Positions 58,454 through 64,000 of a stretch of DNA of 64,000 nucleotides are shown here, in pieces (the stretch's first letter is position 1; every line of letters begins with the position of its first letter). The DNA is from ZC4RG30 sp049841155. GTDB lineage: Bacteria > Pseudomonadota > Gammaproteobacteria > Steroidobacterales > Steroidobacteraceae. The stretch is taken from NCBI GenBank assembly GCA_049841155.1, contig JASGHI010000004.1, forward strand, positions 766,124 through 830,123. The letters are read 5' to 3'. The notes beneath the pieces are model-generated. The model was not told the origin of the DNA. It saw nothing but the letters and a program-made list of their open reading frames with translations, and made no database searches. The position numbers were made by a program, and so were the translations under genes.

Positions 58454-59624
58454 CGCGTTCTGCCTGCCGCGGCTGCGCGGCGGCCCGCGGTTCATCCCGT
58501 TTCTGGCTGATGAGCGCCACGGCGTACAGCGCTGCGAACGCACCGAGCAGGATGCTGGCATCGATCCACGGTGGCCGGCCCGACACCGGCGCGCCGAACA
58601 CGGCCAGTGCCAGCAAGGCCAGCACCACGTGTGCGCAGAATACCGGCAGCGAGGCCCGGCCCATTTTCTCCAGCACGCGAATGCGCGGCAGATGCGCGGA
58701 CAGCCAGGGCGCGAAGCGCAGCAGCAGCACTAGCAGCGCGAACAGGTTGAGCATGCGCAGCGGCGCCAGCTGCCACTTGTCGAACAGCATGTTCAACGCG
58801 GCCGCATGCGGCAGCGGCGTCTGGCCGGCCACATGCCGCCACACGAAGAACACAGCGGCAATGATGACCGCCGTCCCGACCATCCAGCGCGGGAATGTCA
58901 GCGGCGCCGCCTGCGGCTGTGCGCTGCGTCTGGCGCCCATCCACAATCCCATGACCCACAGGGCCTGCCAGGCCAGCACGTCGAAAGCGCCGGTCTGGTG
59001 CAGCGATACGCGGATGCCGGCGGCCGGCGCCAGGGCCTCGTAGATCCAGCCGCCCAGCTTGAACTGCGAGGCGAGCCACAGCGCCGCGCTGAGCGCGAGT
59101 ATGCCGCCCCAGCCGTTGCGCATGCCGTGCAGCAGCAGCACCGGACTGACCAGCATGAACAGCACGTAGATCGGCAGGATATCCAGCAGTGGCGGGTTGT
59201 AGATCAGCAGCAGGCTGCCGACGAAGGCCGGCAGCGGCTCCTGCAGGTAATAGTCCATCAGGCCGGTGATGGCTTCCTGCTGCAGCAGCAGCGCCATCAG
59301 CGCCACCACGGTGAACAGGAACAGCAGCAGGCCGACCTGGCACAGATAGATCCTTGCCACGCGGCGGTAGAACGCCGAACGCATGCGCAGCCCACCTTCG
59401 CGGCGCGCACGCGCGGCGTACACCATGCCGGCCATGAAGCCGGACAGCAGCACGAAGCCCTCGGCCGCTGAGACGAAGCCGAACGGCTGGCCGGCGGACT
59501 CGGCCAGCACGGTGGGCATGTGGGTCAAAGTCATCAGCACCAGCATCAGTCCGCGCAGCGCGTCGATCTGCCACATGCGGCGGCTGCTTGCAGGGACAAA
59601 GTGGGGCGGCGCGGGCAGGGACAT
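58416..59624 (-). CDS. OpgC-like membrane acyltransferase
   Basis: Integral membrane protein of 402 residues with about ten hydrophobic helices, of the OpgC family. The start has the family region WQIDALRGLMLVLMTLTHMP, followed by FGFVSAAEGFVLLSGFMAGMVYAARARR. OpgC adds succinyl groups to osmoregulated periplasmic glucans. opgG and opgH are not in the window, so the substrate is not certain, and related proteins modify other polysaccharides. The 3' end overlaps the SGNH hydrolase gene, another possible acyl-group enzyme. Confidence 0.88.
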   Translation of the reverse strand: MSLPAPPHFVPASSRRMWQIDALRGLMLVLMTLTHMPTVLAESAGQPFGFVSAAEGFVLLSGFMAGMVYAARARREGGLRMRSAFYRRVARIYLCQVGLLLFLFTVVALMALLLQQEAITGLMDYYLQEPLPAFVGSLLLIYNPPLLDILPIYVLFMLVSPVLLLHGMRNGWGGILALSAALWLASQFKLGGWIYEALAPAAGIRVSLHQTGAFDVLAWQALWVMGLWMGARRSAQPQAAPLTFPRWMVGTAVIIAAVFFVWRHVAGQTPLPHAAALNMLFDKWQLAPLRMLNLFALLVLLLRFAPWLSAHLPRIRVLEKMGRASLPVFCAHVVLALLALAVFGAPVSGRPPWIDASILLGAFAALYAVALISQKRDEPRAAAQPRQAERVSVLQPLPPLAR

Positions 59625-59751
59625 GGCTCATGCTCGCAACAACCGGGCCAGCCCGGTGTCAGGCTGGGGTTGCGATCCCTGTCAGCCACGGCCGACATGG
59701 CCGGCTGGCGTCAGTTGCATGGATATGGGCGCAGGTGTGAGAAACGCGGCG

Positions 59752-60084
59752 TCAGCTTTCCGCGTCCGGCCGCGGCAATGCGCCATGAACCGCGCTCCAG
59801 CCAACCACTCCGCCGGCAAGATTGATGGCGGGTCGCCCCTGGCCCGCGAAATAGCGGCAGGCCATCATGCTGCGTCCGCCCACCGCGCAGATGAAGACGG
59901 GAGTCAGATCGGACGGAATCTCCGCCGCGCGGGCGGCCAGCGTGCCCAGCGGGATATGCACCGAACCTGGCACCCGCCCTGCCGCCCATTCGTGCGGTTC
60001 GCGCACGTCCACCAGCATCAGTGAATGGCGGCGTGCGCCTTCCAGCTGCTGCGCCAGTTCTTCGGCTGTCCATTCTTCGATCAT
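59752..60084 (-). CDS. Rhodanese-like domain protein
   Basis: Single-domain rhodanese of 110 residues, cytoplasmic. LVDVREPHEWAAGRVPGSVHIPLG is the family entry motif, and the active-site loop is CAVGGR with Cys66. Such proteins transfer sulfur through a persulfide on this cysteine, as GlpE does. Start MIEEWTAEELAQQL at 60084; the frame is open upstream but with non-coding character. It is divergent from the M16 protease gene. Confidence 0.92.
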   Translation of the reverse strand: MIEEWTAEELAQQLEGARRHSLMLVDVREPHEWAAGRVPGSVHIPLGTLAARAAEIPSDLTPVFICAVGGRSMMACRYFAGQGRPAINLAGGVVGWSAVHGALPRPDAES

Positions 60085-60217
60085 CGCTGCTGCTCCGTTG
60101 CTGCCGCAGGCCACGATGGCGGGCGGTCGGCCAGCGCATCGTAGACCAGCGCTGCCGCCGGGTGGACAGTCCCGGCGCGCGCGCCTAGGCTTTCTTCTTT
60201 TTCCCGGAAGCCCCACG

Positions 60218-62971
60218 ATGTTGCATGCTCTCCGTGCCGTGCTGCTGCTTGCGCTGACTGCCCCCGTGTTCGCCCAGGTCGCCCTGCCCAAGGCCCCGCA
60301 ACTGCCGATCGACAAGTTCACCCTGCCCAACGGGCTGGAGGTAGTGCTGGTCGAGGATCACCGCCTGCCCATGGTGGCCGTGAACGTCTGGTACCACGTG
60401 GGCCCGGCGAACGAGAAGCCGGGGCGCACGGGCTTTGCGCACCTGTTCGAGCACATGATGTTCCAGGGCTCGAAGAACGTGCCGGGCGACGGCCATCTGC
60501 AGATGCTGGAAGGAGCGGGCGCCACCGACCTCAACGGCTCCACCAGCTTCGACCGCACCAACTACTACGAGACAGTGCCTTCAAACCAGCTGGAGCTTGC
60601 GCTGTGGCTGGAGAGCGACCGCATGGGCTTCCTGCTCGAGACGCTGGACCAGGACAAGCTTACCAACCAGCAGGACGTGGTGCGCAACGAGCGCCGCCAG
60701 AGCTACGAGAACCGGCCCTACGGTGTGGTGGACGAGGCGGTGTTCCACAACCTGTTCCCCAAGGGGCACCCCTACTACGCTTCCATCATCGGTTCGCATG
60801 CCGACATCGAGGACGTGCGTCTGGGCGATGTGCGTGAATTCTTTGCCGAATACTACACGCCGAACGATGCGACGCTGGTGCTGGTGGGCGACATCGACCG
60901 GCCGCGCACCCGGGCGCTGGTGGAGAAGTATTTCGGGTCCATTGCGCGCGGCAAGCCGGTAGCGCGGCCCACCGCTGTCACGCCGCCGATCAAGTCCGAA
61001 AAGCGCGTGACCGTCACCGACCGCATCGAGCTGCCACGCATCACCCTTTCCTGGCTCACGCCGCCGGCCTACAAGGCAGGAGACGCGGACCTGGACATGT
61101 TCGGCGCCGTGCTGGGTGGCGGCAAGGCGAGCCGGCTCTACCAGCGCCTGGTCTACCGCGACCAGATCGCGCAGAGCGTCGAGGCCGCCCAGTCCTCGAT
61201 GCAGCTGAGCTCGGTGTTCCAGATCGAGGCCGTGGCGCGGCCTGGCGTGACGCTCGAACAGCTGGAGAAAGCCATAGATGAAGAACTGGCGAAGCTGCAG
61301 CGTGAAGGCCCGACGCGCGAGGAGCTGGATCGTGCGCGCATCAGCACGGTGTCCGGCATCATCCGCAGTTTGGAGACCTATCAGGGCGTGGCCGATCGCC
61401 TGAACCGTTACAACCACTTCGTCGGCACGCCGGACTACCTGGCGAAGGACATGGCGCGCTACGAGGCGGTGACGCCTGCCACGGCGCGCGCCGCGGGCAA
61501 TCGCTACCTGCAGAAGAAGAACAGCCTCGTGGTGCTGGCGGTACCGGGCGAGAAGGTGATCGACGATGTGCCGCGCGGCAAGCCGCCGCAGGAAGAGGTG
61601 CAGATCGCGACGACCCCGCCGGACTGGCGCGCGCAGCCGCCGGGCCCTGGTCCGGAGCGGCCGCTGAACCTGCCGGTGGCGCAGCGCTTCCAGTTGCCCA
61701 ACGGCCTCACGGTGATGCTGTTCGAGCAGCATGACCTGCCGCTGGTGGCCGCGAACCTGGTATTGCTTGCCGGCAGCGACCACAATCCGGCGGACCGCCC
61801 GGGGCTCGCCTCGTTCACGGCAGATCTGCTCGACGAGGGCACTACAACCCGCAGCGGCCTGCAGATTTCCGAGGAGCTCGACGGCCTTGGTGCGGCGCTC
61901 GGCACCGGTTCCTCCATGGACCTTTCCAGCGTGACGCTGCGCGCGCTGACCTCCACGGCCGATGCTGCTTTTTCGGTGATGGCCGACGTGGCGCTCAATC
62001 CGGCCTTTGCGGACGCCGAGATCGAGCGCGCCCGCGCCAGCCGCCAGACGCTGCTGGTGCAGCAGCGGCAGAATCCCACCGCCATCGCCCAGCGAGTGCT
62101 GAACCAGGCCCTTTACGGCAAGGACAACCCATATGGCTACACCGAGATCGGCACGGCCGCCTCGGTACAGGCCATCTCCCGCGACGACCTGCTCGCGTTC
62201 TGGCGCGCCGGTTATACCCCGGGCAATGCCGCGCTGGTCGTGGCCGGCGACCTGACGCTGGCGCAGCTGAAGGCGCTGGCCGAAGAGCACTTCGGCAAGT
62301 GGCAGGGTGGCGCCGCCGTCGCCACGGTGCCTTCGGGCACGCAAGTGATGAGCAACCGCACGCTGGTGGTGGATTTCGGTGCCGCGCCGCAGACGGCGCT
62401 GCGCGTGGGCATGGTGGGCGTGCCGCGCGCCACGCCGGACTACGTGCCGCTGTCGGTGATGAACAATGCGCTGGGCGGGCTGTTCTCCAGCCGCATCAAT
62501 CTGAACCTGCGGGAGAAGAATGGCTTTACCTATGGCGCCAGTTCCAGCTTCGGCTTCCGCCGCGGCCCGGGGCCTTTCCTCGTCGGCACCAGCGTGCGCA
62601 CCGATGTCACGGCGCCAGCCGTGCGCGAGATCTTCGCCGAGCTGGCGCGCATGCGCAGCGGCCCGGTAACGGCCGAAGAGCTGGCGCTGGCGCGCGATTC
62701 CATGTCGCGCTCGCTGCCGGGCCAGTTCGAAACCACGGGTGATGCGGCCGGTACCGGCAGTGCGATTTTCGCCTATGGCCTGCCGCTCGATTATTTCAGC
62801 AAGCTGCCGGCGCAGATCCAGGCGGTGACAGCCGAGGACGTGCAGCGCGTGGCGCGCGAATACCTGCAGCCGGAGAAGATGGTCACCGTGGCGGTGGGCG
62901 ATGCCGCGAAGATCGAGGCGCCGCTGAAGGCACTGTCCATCTCGACCGTGGAGCGGCGCACTCTTGAGTGA
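60218..62971 (+). CDS. M16 family zinc metallopeptidase, two-domain, periplasmic
   Basis: Peptidase of 917 residues with a signal peptide (about 1-20, cleavage after VFA). The N-terminal M16 domain has the inverted zinc motif HLFEH (75-79) and a probable third ligand Glu158 (VVRNERRQ). A second M16 repeat (about 480-900) starts with FQLPNGLTVMLFEQHDLPLV and lacks the zinc motif, as in PqqL-type proteins. It would degrade peptides in the periplasm. GGAAG lies just upstream of the ATG at 60218. Its stop overlaps the possible TTG start of the SDR gene. Confidence 0.94.
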   Translation: MLHALRAVLLLALTAPVFAQVALPKAPQLPIDKFTLPNGLEVVLVEDHRLPMVAVNVWYHVGPANEKPGRTGFAHLFEHMMFQGSKNVPGDGHLQMLEGAGATDLNGSTSFDRTNYYETVPSNQLELALWLESDRMGFLLETLDQDKLTNQQDVVRNERRQSYENRPYGVVDEAVFHNLFPKGHPYYASIIGSHADIEDVRLGDVREFFAEYYTPNDATLVLVGDIDRPRTRALVEKYFGSIARGKPVARPTAVTPPIKSEKRVTVTDRIELPRITLSWLTPPAYKAGDADLDMFGAVLGGGKASRLYQRLVYRDQIAQSVEAAQSSMQLSSVFQIEAVARPGVTLEQLEKAIDEELAKLQREGPTREELDRARISTVSGIIRSLETYQGVADRLNRYNHFVGTPDYLAKDMARYEAVTPATARAAGNRYLQKKNSLVVLAVPGEKVIDDVPRGKPPQEEVQIATTPPDWRAQPPGPGPERPLNLPVAQRFQLPNGLTVMLFEQHDLPLVAANLVLLAGSDHNPADRPGLASFTADLLDEGTTTRSGLQISEELDGLGAALGTGSSMDLSSVTLRALTSTADAAFSVMADVALNPAFADAEIERARASRQTLLVQQRQNPTAIAQRVLNQALYGKDNPYGYTEIGTAASVQAISRDDLLAFWRAGYTPGNAALVVAGDLTLAQLKALAEEHFGKWQGGAAVATVPSGTQVMSNRTLVVDFGAAPQTALRVGMVGVPRATPDYVPLSVMNNALGGLFSSRINLNLREKNGFTYGASSSFGFRRGPGPFLVGTSVRTDVTAPAVREIFAELARMRSGPVTAEELALARDSMSRSLPGQFETTGDAAGTGSAIFAYGLPLDYFSKLPAQIQAVTAEDVQRVAREYLQPEKMVTVAVGDAAKIEAPLKALSISTVERRTLE

Positions 62972-63450
62972 TCTGCGTCTCGGGGAGCCTGCCGTGGCCG
63001 GCCGGGTCACGATGCTCCGGCGTCTGGACCGGCGCGTGGCGCTGGTGACCGGCGGCGGCTCGGGCGCCGGCGCGGCGATTGCGCGGCGCTGCGCGGAGCT
63101 CGGGGCCAGCGTGGTCGTGGCCGACATCGACTATGCCCTGGCCGGCGAGGTGGCCGCGGGCATCCGCGCCGCGGGCTCCGCGGCACTGGCGCATCGCTGT
63201 GATGTGGCTGTGGAAGAGCAGGTCACCGCATTGATCGATCGCGCCATGCGCGAGTTCGGATCGCTGGACCTGGTAGTGAACAATGCCGGCCCATGGCTCG
63301 ACGAGGATCCCATCGAACACTGGACGCGCATCGTCGGTGCCAACCTGCTGGGCACGCTGCACGTGACGCGGGCCTCGATCGACGCTTTGCGGCGCCGTGG
63401 AGGCGCCATCGTCAACGTGGCCGCGAGCTGTGGCCTGGGATTCGGCGATG
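62964..63450 (+). CDS. SDR family oxidoreductase, cut off at the sequence junction
   Basis: N-terminal part of a short-chain dehydrogenase/reductase: TGGGSGAGAAIARRCAELG (NAD(P) site), the Asp after strand 2 (VVVADID), NNAGPWLDEDP, and the start of the strand before the catalytic Ser (IVNVAASCGLGFGD). The Ser-Tyr-Lys part that should follow is missing. At about 63,450 the sequence changes to unrelated AT-rich DNA, where the open frame runs on as meaningless sequence to 63,539. Start may be TTG 62964, GTG 62994 or ATG 63012. The gene is partial because of the junction, not a natural stop. Confidence 0.85.
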
Positions 63451-64000
63451 GTGAAAGGGAAAGATTTCTTCCTTACGCATTTCGCTCGCCTTTCTTATTC
63501 CTCGCATTCCGTTCCGCTAATTATCGAAACGGAATATAGAGAAGGTGGAAAAGGGAGAAAAATAGGGAAGCGCACGTGTATAGTGCAAAGAAAAAGCGAA
63601 AATCTTTTTCTTAAAATATCCGGAGATATGATTTGGAAAAATGAAGACTTTCATGTTTGTAAAATAGAATAATCCACTTACATCCCTCTGCTCACCGATA
63701 GAGCAAGTGTCACGGTCCGTTCCCGACGGCATTGCCTCTGACCGTGGGATATTCCCAGTTGTTGCTCGGCCCGCCTCCATCCGAGTCTTCGTCCACATCG
63801 CTGTCTGAGGAAACGCCTGTACGCGATCTGCAAGCAAGGAATACTTCCTTGAGAAAAAGTCAATTGTAGTATTAATAAAACATCAAGAATTGATGAGGAT
63901 GAATTAGCAGAAAAGTGTAGAAGTCGAAAAGAAATCCATCTCGATCAGTTAAACAAAAACAAAAGTATGTGAATGAAAAGCACAATAACTTACAAACGAA
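63451..64000. other. AT-rich, non-bacterial-looking sequence after a junction
   Basis: From about 63,450 the base composition drops from very GC-rich to AT-rich, with poly-purine tracts and no bacterial gene, ribosome site or coding pattern. It contains one 118-base segment of higher GC that reads like the last exon of a eukaryotic gene on the minus strand. An 8-bp inverted repeat (ATTCCGTT at 63506, AACGGAAT at 63528) has no known meaning. No transposase, integrase or phage gene is visible. I read it as eukaryotic DNA joined to the bacterial contig. Confidence 0.7.
63710..63827 (-). other. Possible eukaryotic terminal exon (3' splice site to stop)
   Basis: On the minus strand a T-rich tract ending TTGCTTGCAG at 63828 is a good 3' splice acceptor. 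The following 118 bases stay open for 38 codons to a TGA at 63710-63712, encoding an acidic then glycine/asparagine-rich tail (SDSDVDEDSDGGGPSNNWEY within it). The segment is clearly richer in GC than its flanks, as exons are in AT-rich animal genomes. No protein is recognised. Confidence 0.4.

Noticed and set aside
60581..63127. An 848-codon minus-strand open frame opposite the M16 protease
   Set aside because: The protease is complete with signal peptide and zinc site; the opposite frame has no motifs.
63506..63535. 8-bp inverted repeat near the junction as transposon ends
   Set aside because: Arms are only 8 bp with a 14-bp spacer, with no transposase and no target duplication.
63451..63672. 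Open frames of up to 90 codons in the AT-rich tail as bacterial genes
   Set aside because: No ribosome site or family motifs, and they begin by running on from the truncated SDR or in purine-rich sequence.

Overview
The window is almost entirely one GC-rich, tightly packed bacterial chromosome segment (about positions 1-63,450), with a short AT-rich stretch of different character at the right end (about 63,450-64,000). Lipoproteins, two RND efflux systems, a TonB-dependent receptor, OpgC, Kup, HtpX, SthA, a ModF-like ATPase and TPP and SAH riboswitches point to a Gram-negative gammaproteobacterium. An affinity to Nevskiales, Steroidobacterales or Xanthomonadales is a guess from gene style, not shown. 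There is no rRNA, CRISPR array, integrase or transposase; one tRNA-Arg is present.

Layout. 0.1-8.3 kb: a FabH-like ketosynthase, a glycine-zipper lipoprotein, an AcrAB-like RND pump and a TPR-GGDEF cyclase. 8.4-18 kb: an MdtABC-like three-gene RND system, then an ABC-2 exporter read the opposite way. 18-28 kb: an M1 aminopeptidase lipoprotein, a zinc-ribbon/bactofilin pair, an esterase, a cold-shock-style RRM protein, peptide deformylase, SthA, an MsbA-like ABC exporter and a second diguanylate cyclase. 27.7-36.1 kb: rhomboid protease and TypA, a ToxR-shaped membrane protein of unknown role, another ABC exporter, MarR, a ferredoxin-NADP reductase with a small Cys-motif partner, and TesB. 36.1-44.5 kb: a frameshifted FAD-linked oxidase, cyclopropane synthase and fatty acid desaturase (membrane lipid adjustment), HtpX behind a sigma-32-like promoter, an acidic small protein, ProB-ProA, a small secreted protein and tRNA-Arg(TCG). 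44.6-50 kb: Kup, a ModF-like ATPase, a serine-hydrolase-like protein without its SxxK motif, and PhzF.

Two riboswitch modules are the clearest functional units. At 49,985-53,511 a TPP riboswitch precedes a TonB-dependent receptor, a PnuC-family transporter and an APH-fold kinase: a complete outer-membrane-to-cytoplasm thiamine salvage operon. At 53,902-57,593 a PfkB (adenosine-kinase-like) enzyme, MetK, an SAH riboswitch and AhcY form the SAM/SAH recycling cluster. The rest (SGNH hydrolase, OpgC, rhodanese, M16 protease, a truncated SDR) is envelope and general metabolism.

The bacterial sequence stops inside the SDR gene. The following 550 bases are AT-rich, carry no bacterial gene and contain a minus-strand open segment with a 3' splice-site-like sequence, resembling a eukaryotic terminal exon. 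The simplest reading is a chimeric contig (bacterium joined to a eukaryotic host or co-sequenced organism); a real transfer junction is the alternative. Two genes carry single-base frameshifts and a third may carry one at its 5' end, which fits imperfect sequence quality better than gene decay. I did not find a convincing novel defence or mobile system; the best unknown is the membrane regulator-like protein at 30,194-31,516.
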